A DNA stretch of 64,000 nt from Kiritimatiellia bacterium (lineage in GTDB: Bacteria; Verrucomicrobiota; Kiritimatiellia; JAAZAB01). The DNA lies in contig JAQUMN010000003.1 in assembly GCA_028718125.1 (NCBI GenBank), positions 46,154-110,153 on the forward strand, given 5' to 3'. Below, piece after piece: positions 36,099-45,475 of this stretch. Each line of letters starts with the position of its first letter. Position 1 is the first letter of the stretch. The position numbers and the translations under genes are program-made. The notes under the pieces were generated by a model. The model saw only the letters and a program-made list of their open reading frames with translations, did no database searches and was not told where the DNA came from.

Positions 36099-36166
36099 CC
36101 TACGCCCACCGAAGCGTAGGCTTCGCGAAGGCGGGAGCACGAGCCTTGGCGTCCTTGCAGGACGCC
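36099..36166. repeat. Two intergenic hairpins next to the pirin pseudogene
   Basis: CCTACGC/GCGTAGG (36099-36120) and GGCGTCCT/AGGACGCC with a three-base loop (36148-36166). The second lies just past the pirin stop codon and might serve as its terminator, but lacks a T-run on that side. Confidence 0.4.
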
Positions 36167-36169
36167 GGT

Positions 36170-36729
36170 TTATTTAATGAACGTCCCCCGGTTGTATTCG
36201 TCAAAAGCCACTTGCAGTTCCTCCTGCGTGTTCATCACAATGGGGCCATACCAGGCAACGGGCTCGCTGATGGGTTTGCCGGCAGCTTGACTTCGGGGAT
36301 CTGGCGGCTGGTTACGTCCCGATAGCGGGGGGCCATCATCTTGTCGCGGGCGGGCAAATTGGCCCAGAGCTGGAACCCGTACATTTTTCCCTGCGTATCG
36401 CCCTTGGGCATTTCCTGGTGGATGATCCCGCTCCCGGCCGTCATCCACTGAATATCTCCGGAGCCAATAACGCCTTTGTTCCCCAGGCTGTCGCCGTGTT
36501 CTACGTCGCCCGTCAGGACATAGGTGATGGTTTCAATCCCGCGATGGGGATGCCAGGGGAATCCTTTTAGATAGTGGGCCGGATTGTCGGAGCGGAAATC
36601 GTCCAGCAGCAGGAACGGATCGAACTGGGGCGCTTCGCCGAACCCAAACGCCCGTTTCAGGTGCACGCCCGCGCCCTCCAGCGTCGGCTTGCTCTTCAGC
36701 ACTTTCCGGATTTTCCGAATGGCAGGCAT
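36170..36729 (-). pseudogene. Pirin family gene with internal deletion and frameshift
   Basis: ATG 36729, preceded by GGAAGGAGG, opens a good pirin N-terminus: HPHRGIETITYVL near 60 and GIIHQEMPKG near 100 hold the three His and one Glu metal ligands. At about 36281 the sequence jumps from IPEVKLPA (normally near residue 145) to GKPISEPVAWYGP in another frame, which is the C-terminal end of pirins (normally near 255), finishing EYNRGTFIK. About 100 codons, most of the second cupin domain, are missing. The unshifted frame stops at 36235 after 164 residues. A shortened one-cupin product could still be made, but the missing domain and the frame change argue for decay. Confidence 0.75.
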
Positions 36730-36854
36730 GGCAGTATCCTCCTTCCGATCTCGGAATAGAATGCAATCCCCCTTCGAGGATTTCTAATCATGCGTCAATG
36801 CTGTCTGACACCTGTATTGGAGCTAACTCACCGGCTCCGATCCTCTGGCTCAAT

Positions 36855-37481
36855 CTATTCGGCAGGCCAGATGCCCTCATGATCAAACCGTGTTTCGATT
36901 ACCTGATGGTTCACACCAAACCGAGGCGCGAGTTTTTTGGCAATATGCTCCCTCATGCCTTCGATATCGCGCCAATTCTGGTCCGCTTTGGCAACTTCCT
37001 GAACATATTGATCGTAGGATGCCCGCAAAATCTCTAAGGGCACAAGAAATCGGCCTGCAAATTCATCGGCTTGATCTTCAACCCGCCGGTCCTGCTGGTG
37101 TTTTAACATCCAGCGTTTAAATATCGCAATATCTGAAAAGACCGCCTCCGCCATGTAGTTTTCATGCAAGATTAAATGCCCCAGTTCATGGGCGACAGTG
37201 AAACGCAGGCGCCTTTCAATCCAGTGGTCTTTACGGTCCCAGCGCTCTAACGCCTCCCGGTCCATGTATATGGCTTGCTCGGAAGGAACAATGGCGGCAT
37301 CCATTCTTAGGTCGGTAAACATTTCCGGAATATCGATCACGTCGAACTTTAGAACGACGTCAACAATGTAGACAACATCTATGGGCGGCCTATTGTGCCC
37401 GGACAATTGCGCCGATTCGCGGAATTTGTCTGCCGCTTCCCAAATCGCTTCGTTTTCGAGAAACTCAACGGGTGTGTTCAT
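36855..37481 (-). CDS. ImmA/IrrE-type metallopeptidase
   Basis: 208 residues from ATG 37481 (MNTPVEFLENEAIW), with ten more residues possible from 37511. FTVAHELGHLILHENY near 110 contains the zinc-binding HExxH of ImmA/IrrE peptidases, and DEFAGRFLVPLEIL near 155 the third ligand region. Such proteins cleave the XRE-type repressor they are paired with, releasing mobile elements or stress genes. The 5' end overlaps the XRE gene's stop by 17 bases, so the two are coupled. Base composition is lower in GC than the flanking metabolic genes. Confidence 0.88.
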   Translation of the reverse strand: MNTPVEFLENEAIWEAADKFRESAQLSGHNRPPIDVVYIVDVVLKFDVIDIPEMFTDLRMDAAIVPSEQAIYMDREALERWDRKDHWIERRLRFTVAHELGHLILHENYMAEAVFSDIAIFKRWMLKHQQDRRVEDQADEFAGRFLVPLEILRASYDQYVQEVAKADQNWRDIEGMREHIAKKLAPRFGVNHQVIETRFDHEGIWPAE

Positions 37482-37851
37482 CCGGTGTATGCGCCTCACG
37501 AACCTTGGCAATGAAATCGTCCAGTTGCTGTTCCGTCAATTCAGCGCCCCGGACCGTTCGGAGAAAAACGGGCAGTTTTTTAAGAAATATTTCGTCCGCC
37601 ATGAATTCCCGGGGAATTTGACCACGACTTATATCCGCTTGGGACATGAAATCGTTCCATTTCTCCGTGGAAGGAGCAAGTCCGAGCAGTTTGGCATAAC
37701 GGGCCAACGTCTCTTGATCTTTTGGTGGCGGGTTGATATCCCGTTCGATCTTGCTCCAGTTACTGGGATCAAGACCGTTTTCCGAACAGAATAGCCGCAG
37801 GGTCTTTTCCTGGGCAATCCGCAGTTCTTTGATAAGCGTACCGAAGCTCAT
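37465..37851 (-). CDS. XRE-family HTH transcriptional regulator
   Basis: 128 residues from ATG 37851 (MSFGTLIKELRIA), chosen because AAGGAGG lies six bases upstream; a further ATG at 37887 lies inside the operator. The N-terminal helix-turn-helix (about 5-60) reads LRIAQEKTLRLFCSENGLD then PSNWSKIERDINPPP. The C-terminal part is helical with no known domain. Paired with the ImmA/IrrE peptidase, it is likely a repressor inactivated by proteolysis. A perfect palindrome 17 bases upstream of its start suggests autoregulation. Confidence 0.85.
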   Translation of the reverse strand: MSFGTLIKELRIAQEKTLRLFCSENGLDPSNWSKIERDINPPPKDQETLARYAKLLGLAPSTEKWNDFMSQADISRGQIPREFMADEIFLKKLPVFLRTVRGAELTEQQLDDFIAKVREAHTPDEHTR

Positions 37852-37867
37852 GTGGGACCTCCTTGTT

Positions 37868-37910
37868 TGTGGTATAAAACATACCACAGCCGTGGTAACA
37901 AGTCAACCAC
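37868..37910 (-). promoter_or_regulatory. Palindromic operator(s) upstream of the XRE/ImmA pair
   Basis: TGTGGTAT-AAAAC-ATACCACA (37868-37888) is a perfect 8-base inverted repeat, and GTGGT...ACCAC (37892-37910) is a second, weaker one with the same core half-site. Both lie just before the ribosome-binding site, where a repressor would block transcription. The rest of the 37852-38119 gap shows no gene. Confidence 0.6.
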
Positions 37911-38119
37911 ACGCTTTAAAAATCTCAGGCCCGTAATTTATCCAATTTTGTTCAATCATCCGTAAAACTCGCGTTCAAGAGGGTCCGTGCAACGCTCCAA
38001 AATGATGATGTTGTGGCTCCAGCCGATTTCTCGCACCCGTGGCGCGAGTTTTGGAAGATCTTTGTGAGCTGGAAATAACACTACGGCCTAGGATAACAGA
38101 GCACAATGTTTCGATCCGT

Positions 38120-41100
38120 TTATTTGTCTTGTGTCCCTCCCGATCGGGATATATCCATACCCAAGACCTTGCCAAATTCCAAAATACGATTTTTGAGTGA
38201 TTCCTCGGTTGTGTCATCAATTGCTTTCGACACTCGCTCATTGAGAGCATTACGGGAAGCCACGTTGCTTTTGGTCAAGATCCTTGGCTCTTCTTTAAGG
38301 AATTGACAAGCCCAAGCAATTTCCTCTGTGTTCTTGCGTTCCAGCACTCTGGGAAATAATTTCCTCACTGTCTTATCGCTCGCATCGGCACTATCACCCA
38401 CGTGTTTAGCAAGGGCATCGCCATAGATCGTAGCAATGATATGAACAGGTTTTTGATCTTCGCTCAAGATTGCATCCCACACATCGTTTAATAAAGTCAG
38501 TCGCCAATCATTCGTCATGGCGCTCACAAGCATTGACCAGTTTGATTCCAAAACTGGCGGGATGGTCTTCTTGTCTCGCTGACTTTTTGTGAGATTCAGC
38601 AGCGCGTCATGGAATTCTTCACCTAGGCCCAGCGTGATTCCATTCTTCAGCAATGTTATCGCTGCAGTCAATCGTTGCCCTGCACTCGACATATCTGACA
38701 GCCATGAGTCACGTGGTATCGTCTTGAGCCCCTTGACTAGAAACTGTTGATATTCTACGTGCGCTTCGCCTTGGCAGCACACATATGCATCCATATACAT
38801 CTGGAGCCGATCTTGAGTGAATGTGGATGCCGCAATCGCGCTTAATAGTTCTGCTTTTTGAGGATGTTCCTTCAAAAATTCAACAACCTCCTTTTGTAGG
38901 GCAGGCCACATCAAATCAGAGTGCTTGACAAATAAGGATATCGTCAAGTGAGCATAGGGGTCCTCTTTTTTCGTCAGCATACGCAACACCATCACAGCCA
39001 GAGGCTTCACCTGTATCACCTTTCGAGGAATATCAAGAAACACATCAAGTAGATCATATTTTAGGATAGCACTGGCGATCGCTTCGACAACCTTCATTTG
39101 TCTGTCCGGATTCCGAACAACTTGATTGAAAATCTGTCGCCCCTGTTCGGCATTCCAGACAGCAGGCGTATTACCGTTTGGGACTTCTATGACAAGTGAC
39201 AACATACACAAGCCGGCTGCTTCTTGATCATTCTCCTGCTGCGCACGGGACAGAAAATGCATAAGCTGTCCACCATTACATAGCTTGCACAGTGCTTCTT
39301 TGACCGGCTTGGACGAATCCCTTGCCCAAGCTATTCCCTGCAACGCCTCTAAGAGTGGTTTAAACTGCTTGGGAGTCATCCCTGATTGATGATTAAACAC
39401 ATTGGAAACTCCTGCGGCAAACAAAGCCCAGTCCCATGGTGCCTTCACTTTACACATTGTCTCTACTGCATCTCGGTCATCAGTATCGAACTTAAGACTT
39501 TTTGCTCGCTCCAGAAGGCTGTTAGTTATGGTGCCAACATCGTCCCGGGGCACGTAATATGGTAGCAATTGTGTTCCATCTTTGTTCGCTCGAAGGGTCC
39601 TATAGACCCGAAGAACGGTTTCCGAGTTGCCTGGAACTTTCAAAACCTGGAGGGCTTCGTCGGATATGCCCTCCTCACGAAAACCTTTGAGCAATTGGAG
39701 CGATGCAACCGCCCACGAATCTGGAGAATCTTTTTGCATCGCCAAATCTGTTGCACTTATTGAACGTATGATCTGTTTGGCGAATGAGACTCGCTCATTT
39801 AAGGGACACGTACAAAACAAGACAAGAAGTCCCGCCGTCGTGTCAGAGTTCAAAGCCTCCCATGTTACCACCTTCGAAGCTGTTTTGCGGAGGTGACGCC
39901 AAATCCTCCCAAATGGATCGTGCGTCTTCTCCTTGAAGTCACTCAGAGCAACGGCCGCTTTGGCTATCGCTGCTGTCTCTTTACTTCCCCATTGGCTGGA
40001 CTGTTCATCTACAGCCTGATCGAGGACCGTCTCGAAGCCGGGCACGCTCTTGGCCACTTCTTCGATGTAGTTCTTATCTCCGGTGCTGAGAGCATCCGCC
40101 AATCGGGCCCCGATAAGAACATGGAGAGCCTTGTCTGGCGGAACGCCAAAATATAGGGCGGCAATGATCTTCTGCCAATCAGGTTCTCCTAAGATATCTA
40201 TCGTTCGCTGATTCAGAAATGTTCCCGATATGATCCTTTCTGCAACATCATCCTTCTGGTCAATATTAAGCACAAACGCTGCTTGGATTGGCAAGGCAAT
40301 GGTATCTTGCCAAATGCGGTGGTAAGCACCAAGCTTGTTGACAAACAGTTTGAGGTCGCGTGGAGTCAATGTGGTTTTTTTGTGACTATCATACAAACGA
40401 AAAACGACGGGGAGATCATTCGCACAGTGTTGGGGAAATGCCGTTCGGAGAAGTTTCTGCAATAGTTTTTCCCAGTCAGTCAAAACCGGCGGGGGCACAC
40501 GAAAAATGATTTGAAAAGTTTTTTCGATGAATGCTTGGGCAAGCGCAGTCTCGTCCTTAGCGCCGTCACTTCCCCTCGCCCATAGACGCCTAGGGGTCCG
40601 TTCGTCGAACGGCACCACAAGCCACAGTCTTTCGCTAATGCGCTCAGCCCCGCCATTGCAGGACGGTGCAAGGAATGTCTGCATCGTACTCCATATAGCC
40701 ATGGCGCCAGAAACCTCGATTCGATCGAGATTATCGATGATTATGGCAAGCCTTCGATCGGATTTTGCCAAAGCTGATCTTAGTAGCCTCTCAAAGATTG
40801 CTTGGAACTCGATTGTTGTAGGGTCGGGGGTTCTTATGCTCGCTGTTCTCACCGTCTCCCCAGAACGATTAAGCAACATCGCAAGAATTGGTTCCTGCTG
40901 TTCTTTGATTCGCACACTCTGCGGCCACCATTTGTTGATTCGCCCCCATAGCCATGGCCAACAACTTTTCAGTATGCGCCACATATGTCTCTGGAGACAC
41001 CAGGAAATAAATCCCACAAGAACAGGTAACAGGATCAGGAATATGCTGACTAGAAATCGCCACACTTCTTGGTTAACTAAAAACGTTTCAAACAACTTGT

Positions 41101-41590
41101 AGCCTATTGGGACAAACAGAGCGGCAAAGAGCACCAGCCCACCTGTCAGAGTCAATTCCTGGCGTGCAACTTGCGTCACGTCTTCTCGCCTGCGTGCGAG
41201 CCGATCAAGATCCGCCTGCCAATCTGACTCAACAACCCAACCGACGCGGGCAAAAAACGAAATTATCCCTTCGATGAAAGTCCGTCGAAGAGGGTCTCCG
41301 GAATGTCGCCACGCATCGAAACAGAAACAACGTGCATCCAGCATTTCATTTCTTGCCTTCAGCCGCTTTTCCAGCAGTCGAATCACCGTCGACTTCCCGC
41401 TACCCCACGAGCCGACTAAAGCAATAGCATGACCACCTGTTTCGGTCACTATGAGATTGGCCATTGCCTCGCTTAATTTCTCGTGTGACCCGAATGCATC
41501 GACCGAAGCAGGGGCATCGTCGAGCAGACATGTTGGACATTGTTCCGGTTCTTGCTCAATTATTTCTTGTGTGGTTCTCTGGTTTGTCAT
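38120..41590 (-). CDS. KAP family P-loop NTPase, membrane-anchored
   Basis: 1,156 residues. Walker A GSWGSGKST at 60-68, then FDAWRHSGDPLRRTFIEGI near 95 and a Walker B RLAIIIDNLDRIE near 285 are the KAP NTPase signature. Two hydrophobic helices (about 150-172 and 180-202) interrupt the NTPase domain, as in KAP proteins that sit on the inner face of the membrane. A CPTC motif at 18-21 precedes the domain. The ~700-residue C-terminal part is helical and unlike any family I can name. KAP NTPases occur in phage-defence loci; its neighbours are an XRE/ImmA pair and, 62 bases upstream on the same strand, a type IIG restriction-methylation gene. Lower GC than the native genes. Function in defence is inference. 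Confidence 0.82.
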   Translation of the reverse strand: MTNQRTTQEIIEQEPEQCPTCLLDDAPASVDAFGSHEKLSEAMANLIVTETGGHAIALVGSWGSGKSTVIRLLEKRLKARNEMLDARCFCFDAWRHSGDPLRRTFIEGIISFFARVGWVVESDWQADLDRLARRREDVTQVARQELTLTGGLVLFAALFVPIGYKLFETFLVNQEVWRFLVSIFLILLPVLVGFISWCLQRHMWRILKSCWPWLWGRINKWWPQSVRIKEQQEPILAMLLNRSGETVRTASIRTPDPTTIEFQAIFERLLRSALAKSDRRLAIIIDNLDRIEVSGAMAIWSTMQTFLAPSCNGGAERISERLWLVVPFDERTPRRLWARGSDGAKDETALAQAFIEKTFQIIFRVPPPVLTDWEKLLQKLLRTAFPQHCANDLPVVFRLYDSHKKTTLTPRDLKLFVNKLGAYHRIWQDTIALPIQAAFVLNIDQKDDVAERIISGTFLNQRTIDILGEPDWQKIIAALYFGVPPDKALHVLIGARLADALSTGDKNYIEEVAKSVPGFETVLDQAVDEQSSQWGSKETAAIAKAAVALSDFKEKTHDPFGRIWRHLRKTASKVVTWEALNSDTTAGLLVLFCTCPLNERVSFAKQIIRSISATDLAMQKDSPDSWAVASLQLLKGFREEGISDEALQVLKVPGNSETVLRVYRTLRANKDGTQLLPYYVPRDDVGTITNSLLERAKSLKFDTDDRDAVETMCKVKAPWDWALFAAGVSNVFNHQSGMTPKQFKPLLEALQGIAWARDSSKPVKEALCKLCNGGQLMHFLSRAQQENDQEAAGLCMLSLVIEVPNGNTPAVWNAEQGRQIFNQVVRNPDRQMKVVEAIASAILKYDLLDVFLDIPRKVIQVKPLAVMVLRMLTKKEDPYAHLTISLFVKHSDLMWPALQKEVVEFLKEHPQKAELLSAIAASTFTQDRLQMYMDAYVCCQGEAHVEYQQFLVKGLKTIPRDSWLSDMSSAGQRLTAAITLLKNGITLGLGEEFHDALLNLTKSQRDKKTIPPVLESNWSMLVSAMTNDWRLTLLNDVWDAILSEDQKPVHIIATIYGDALAKHVGDSADASDKTVRKLFPRVLERKNTEEIAWACQFLKEEPRILTKSNVASRNALNERVSKAIDDTTEESLKNRILEFGKVLGMDISRSGGTQDK

Positions 41591-41652
41591 TCATCACCTC
41601 AATATTTATAGCAAATACATCCGTCGCATGCGTCACACAGAAATCAGCGGGC

Positions 41653-44616
41653 TTAAGTTCTTTCCTCCACGATCTTAGTCTCTTCTTCTGTCAGACCGTA
41701 GAGATTATAAACATGCTTGTCAATTTCACGATCCGTGACGATGATTTGCCGGGAGAGCGCAGTCTGCTCCTGAGGCGTCTTCGCGGAGGCTTGTTGACAA
41801 TGCAAGGCCAGCATTTGTCGGCATAGCACATTAAGTCTCGACAGAACCGGACTTGGCTTATCACAGACAGGAAAAGGCAAAGGATCGAGTTTAGATGCCT
41901 TAACTTGGGGGATGACGCGTGATTCACCTTGGTTGGGCACCCTGTAAAGAAACAAGAACAGCTTCGACTGCATCATTGCCATGAATGCCCAGGGATCAAC
42001 ACCCGATACTGTGCTAAAGACATACATGGCATCCGTAGCACAAACCGAGGCGTCTGGGTCATAGACAAGTTCAATCGTCTTAGAGGTCGTAAGGCCGACA
42101 AATTTTGGCGATGTGAAGATTTGCGGATTGCGAGGGCGATGCAAACACCACCACGGATGCTTGCCTTCTTCAACTTCTTTGCAGGTGTTCTGATTTTTGA
42201 ATTGTTCAAGATGCTTCAACACACGCGGATAATTTTTGATCTGTGTTTCGTGCGAGGTATAGATAATGAACTGGTCTGCCTTCCAGTTCCTGTATCGTTT
42301 GATCTGTGATCCACTCACGCTGAGACGCAGGACCTCAACCTCAAGCTTTAACGCCTTAGCCTCATCTTCCGAGACAACATGCGCGGCAACAACGTCCGGA
42401 CTGACACCGCGCTGGATGGCTCCCGATATGAACCGGCTTAATGGTGAATGATTTTTCTGTAATCGCTGCAATATGGCCGTTCCGTCTAATCGCCCTGTGA
42501 AAAAAGTATGGTGAGGATCTTTTTCCACTTGCTGTTTCCATGTTACACAGGAGGTTGCCTCGATCTTGGCTAACTCGTGTGAACGGTCAGATTGTAGAGA
42601 GCCCGTGAGATTACCCAAAAACATGTCATGACCTTGGCTGATTCCACTTACAAATATCGTCGAGGTGTTAAGGACTTTAGAACCGAAGATTCCTTGCCCT
42701 AAGTTTATCAAACCTGTGAGACCACGACTTAGAATCAACTCCCTGACTGGCTGCGCGTCCACTTGGTTTAGAATAGTGCTTGGAATGATAAATCCTACCG
42801 GAGCTTCGGCCTTGGCAACTTGAAAGGCACGGTCAATGAAGTAGATGTAGGAATCTATCATGCGTGCAATCACTCTTGCATAATGCTCCCGCAAGTATTC
42901 CAGTTCCGGTTGTGCAAAGCTGACACCCCAAGGAGGATTGCCAATTACCGTGTCAAATCCTCCGGCTTGCACAATGTTTAGGAATTCAGTCTTCCAATCA
43001 AAGGCGTTAACGCGATATTTATCTTCCTCGTTGAACAGGTCCATCTGCCGGTTCTGGTAAAAATCCGGGCCGATAAGCGAATTGCCGCATTTGATATTAC
43101 GGCCGAGGTCCGGCAGGGCGCGCTGGTGGAAGAGCTCGAACTGTTTGGTGATCGTTTCCTGCGATTCGCCTTCCAGGACCTTCAGGAGCAGGGAAAGCTT
43201 GGTGACCTCCACGGCCTGCGAGTCGATATCCACGCCGAAGATATTGTTCAGCAGGATGCGCTTCTTTTCGTCGGTCGTCAGCCTCCAATCCTCGTGGGCC
43301 TGGTACAAAACCTTCCGATTCTTTTCCGGCCCTTCCTTGACGTAATAATCCCTGTGCCAGTTTAACAAGTATTGGTATGCGCCCAGCAGAAACGAGCCGG
43401 AGCCGCAGGCCGGGTCCAGTATTCTCAGTTTGGCCGCCTGCCTGGGCGTTTTATCTGCCAGCAGCTTGCCGACCGTGTTCTTGACAATGTAATCCACGAT
43501 ATAGGTCGGTGTGTAATAGACCCCGCCGGCCTTGCGGACCTCGGGCTTATCCTCCACTTTCGCCTGATGGCCGACGGTCAGCCGGATCACTTTGCCCAGG
43601 AAGCGCTCGTAAACCTGGCCGAGGATGTCGGCGGGCAGGACCGAGAACTCGTAGGGGCTTTCGGGATAATACAGGTTGCCCACGATATCCTTGACGACTT
43701 TGTCGTCGATCGCCAGGGTGAGCGTCAGCTCGTCCGGCCGTTCGCCGCCGGCATCCTTGCTTTTTGTGAAGCAGAAAATGCCGGAGTTATAGCGTTCGTC
43801 GGCGCGCTGGAAGAATTCGCACAGCCGGGGATAGGCCCGCTCGCCGTTGCGCAGCGTCATCAGACGCCCGTAAGGCTCGATGCCGCGGTCCTCGCAGATG
43901 CGCAGGAAGATGATGCGGTCAATGATGCGCTGCACGGAAAAATTCAGTTCGCGTTGCGAAAGCGCTTCATTGCGCATGGCGATGTTGCGGGCCAGCAGGT
44001 CGCGCCAGCGCTCGATCTCCTCCAGGAAGGCGTCATCGACGCCCGCCGTGCCTTTGCGGCCTTTGGCGCCCTCGGCGAAGGTATCGAACGAGCCTTTCAG
44101 GACGGCCTCGCGCGAGAAAATGGCGGCGAACTCATCCCATTTCTCCGCGAACTGGGAGCTGGTAAAATACATCAGGCGGCCGATGGCGGCGGAATCGGCC
44201 TTGTTCGGCTTGGCGCGGCAGTCATAGACCGCCACCTCGTGGAAATCGGTCAGGATGCTCAGGGGCAGGCGGGCCGACCAGGCGTAGCGGCGCAGCTGGT
44301 AGGCAGGATGGACATCGTCCTTGATGTTGACCGAGGGCTTTTTGCACTCGACGAAGAATTTGCGGGTGCCGCCGATCCGGAAGCACAAGTCCGGGGCTTC
44401 GGTAGCGCCGCCGATCTTGATGGCATCCTCGTGGATGACGTCCTTATAGGCCTCGGCATAGCCCTGCTCGTTGTGGATATCCCAGCCCAGGGCCTTGAAG
44501 AGCGGATCGATGAACTCGGCGCGGATCTGGGCCTCGTTATATTTTCCGGATTGGTAGGCCGCGCTCTGCGCCTCGAAGCGCTCCGCCAGCTTTAATATTT
44601 CCTGTGGTGCCGGCAT
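41653..44616 (-). CDS. Type IIG restriction-modification enzyme (Eco57I/BREX-PglX-like class, mosaic)
   Basis: 987 residues from ATG 44616 (MPAPQEILK); ATG 44637 is also possible, neither with a strong ribosome site. The N-terminal nuclease-like domain has APDLCFRIGG...FFVECKK (about 75-92), a PD-(D/E)xK arrangement. The methyltransferase has motif I DPACGSGSF near 398 and motif IV GNPPWG near 558, so it makes N6-methyladenine. The C-terminal ~380 residues are a target-recognition domain. Codon use changes sharply near 43,050: upstream (N-terminal half) is GC-rich like the core genome, downstream is AT-richer like the KAP gene. The cut lies between motifs I and IV. Cuts and modifies DNA at a specific site; the recognition sequence is unknown. 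Confidence 0.88.
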   Translation of the reverse strand: MPAPQEILKLAERFEAQSAAYQSGKYNEAQIRAEFIDPLFKALGWDIHNEQGYAEAYKDVIHEDAIKIGGATEAPDLCFRIGGTRKFFVECKKPSVNIKDDVHPAYQLRRYAWSARLPLSILTDFHEVAVYDCRAKPNKADSAAIGRLMYFTSSQFAEKWDEFAAIFSREAVLKGSFDTFAEGAKGRKGTAGVDDAFLEEIERWRDLLARNIAMRNEALSQRELNFSVQRIIDRIIFLRICEDRGIEPYGRLMTLRNGERAYPRLCEFFQRADERYNSGIFCFTKSKDAGGERPDELTLTLAIDDKVVKDIVGNLYYPESPYEFSVLPADILGQVYERFLGKVIRLTVGHQAKVEDKPEVRKAGGVYYTPTYIVDYIVKNTVGKLLADKTPRQAAKLRILDPACGSGSFLLGAYQYLLNWHRDYYVKEGPEKNRKVLYQAHEDWRLTTDEKKRILLNNIFGVDIDSQAVEVTKLSLLLKVLEGESQETITKQFELFHQRALPDLGRNIKCGNSLIGPDFYQNRQMDLFNEEDKYRVNAFDWKTEFLNIVQAGGFDTVIGNPPWGVSFAQPELEYLREHYARVIARMIDSYIYFIDRAFQVAKAEAPVGFIIPSTILNQVDAQPVRELILSRGLTGLINLGQGIFGSKVLNTSTIFVSGISQGHDMFLGNLTGSLQSDRSHELAKIEATSCVTWKQQVEKDPHHTFFTGRLDGTAILQRLQKNHSPLSRFISGAIQRGVSPDVVAAHVVSEDEAKALKLEVEVLRLSVSGSQIKRYRNWKADQFIIYTSHETQIKNYPRVLKHLEQFKNQNTCKEVEEGKHPWWCLHRPRNPQIFTSPKFVGLTTSKTIELVYDPDASVCATDAMYVFSTVSGVDPWAFMAMMQSKLFLFLYRVPNQGESRVIPQVKASKLDPLPFPVCDKPSPVLSRLNVLCRQMLALHCQQASAKTPQEQTALSRQIIVTDREIDKHVYNLYGLTEEETKIVEERT

Positions 44617-44739
44617 AATGTGTGTCCCGGGCCGCATTATAGAACAAACCTTGCGCGAATCAATATCCGTGTCTTCCCGTTTTCACTCCACCGCCGCGCG
44701 CTCCCTTTTCCACCCATTTACACCCGCTTCCGCCTCCCG

Positions 44740-44777
44740 ACAACATTCCAACATTCTGCAGAATGTTAGAATGTTGT
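44740..44777. promoter_or_regulatory. 38-bp palindrome upstream of the type IIG gene
   Basis: Arms of 19 bases with a single mismatched pair, built from two direct and two inverted copies of ACATTC around a CTGCAG centre. It lies 124-161 bases before the methyltransferase start and 81 bases past the flavoprotein stop. No T-run follows on either strand, so an operator is more likely than a terminator. Confidence 0.5.
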
Positions 44778-44857
44778 AAGAGAATTACTGGCACGCAACA
44801 TGCGGTCGACACAAATTTACGACCGCCGTTATCCGGTTTTGGTCTGCGCGGCGGAGT

Positions 44858-45430
44858 TCAGGCCACTTTCCGGCCCAAGGCCAACGCTTTTTTGTCGATC
44901 CCCGCCTTGTTCCTGATTTCGCCCGATACGCCCGCATTGGGAACCAGCAGCGAAAAAAATTGCATGCCGGTATATTTGGCGGTTAGCGCAAACGGCTTCC
45001 TGAGCACATCCAAACCCACATCTTCAAAGGCGCTGGCGATCAGGACGAGCGTCTTGCCTTTTAACGGGGTCTGCATGGTGCCGGCCTTATTGTCCCATTT
45101 GTAGAGCGAGAACATCCGGTCAAAGACCAGCTTTATCTGCGCGCTTGCTGCGAAAAAATATAAAGGCGTGGCCATGACAATCACATCCACCTTGGCCATC
45201 CTGGCCAGGACCGGTCTTGCCTCATCATTAATCACGCAGGCATACTCATCCCGTTTTTGACAGGCCCTGCAGGATGTGCATCCGCTGGATTTATACTTTA
45301 AGAAAGCAGCGTGCACGATCTCGACCCGGGCGCCTTTTGAGCGCGCACCCTCGGCAAACCAATCCACAAGCATCGCTGTGTTGCCGTTTTTCCGGGGGCT
45401 TCCCGACAGGATTAAAATTTCTTTAGTCAT
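44858..45430 (-). CDS. NADPH-dependent FMN reductase / iron-sulfur flavoprotein-like
   Basis: 190 residues. ILSGSPRKNGNTAML (about 7-21) is the FMN phosphate loop of flavodoxin-like reductases, GCTSCRACQK (about 49-58) is the compact Cys cluster of iron-sulfur flavoproteins, and MATPLYFFAASAQIKLV near 85 the second flavin-contacting stretch. Iron-sulfur flavoproteins use a CX2CX2CX4-7C motif; CTSCRAC plus the nearby Cys64 fits. It shuttles electrons in anaerobes, partner unknown. Isolated on the minus strand with no clear ribosome site. Confidence 0.85.
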   Translation of the reverse strand: MTKEILILSGSPRKNGNTAMLVDWFAEGARSKGARVEIVHAAFLKYKSSGCTSCRACQKRDEYACVINDEARPVLARMAKVDVIVMATPLYFFAASAQIKLVFDRMFSLYKWDNKAGTMQTPLKGKTLVLIASAFEDVGLDVLRKPFALTAKYTGMQFFSLLVPNAGVSGEIRNKAGIDKKALALGRKVA

Positions 45431-45475
45431 ATATAGATTTTATCTGCCTTCCCGGTTTGCGGGCGCTAACCCGCG

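Noticed and set aside
36855..44616. A complete BREX, DISARM or Druantia system
   Set aside because: No BrxL/Lon, PglZ, DrmABC or Druantia helicase genes are present; only the KAP NTPase and a single-chain type IIG enzyme were found.
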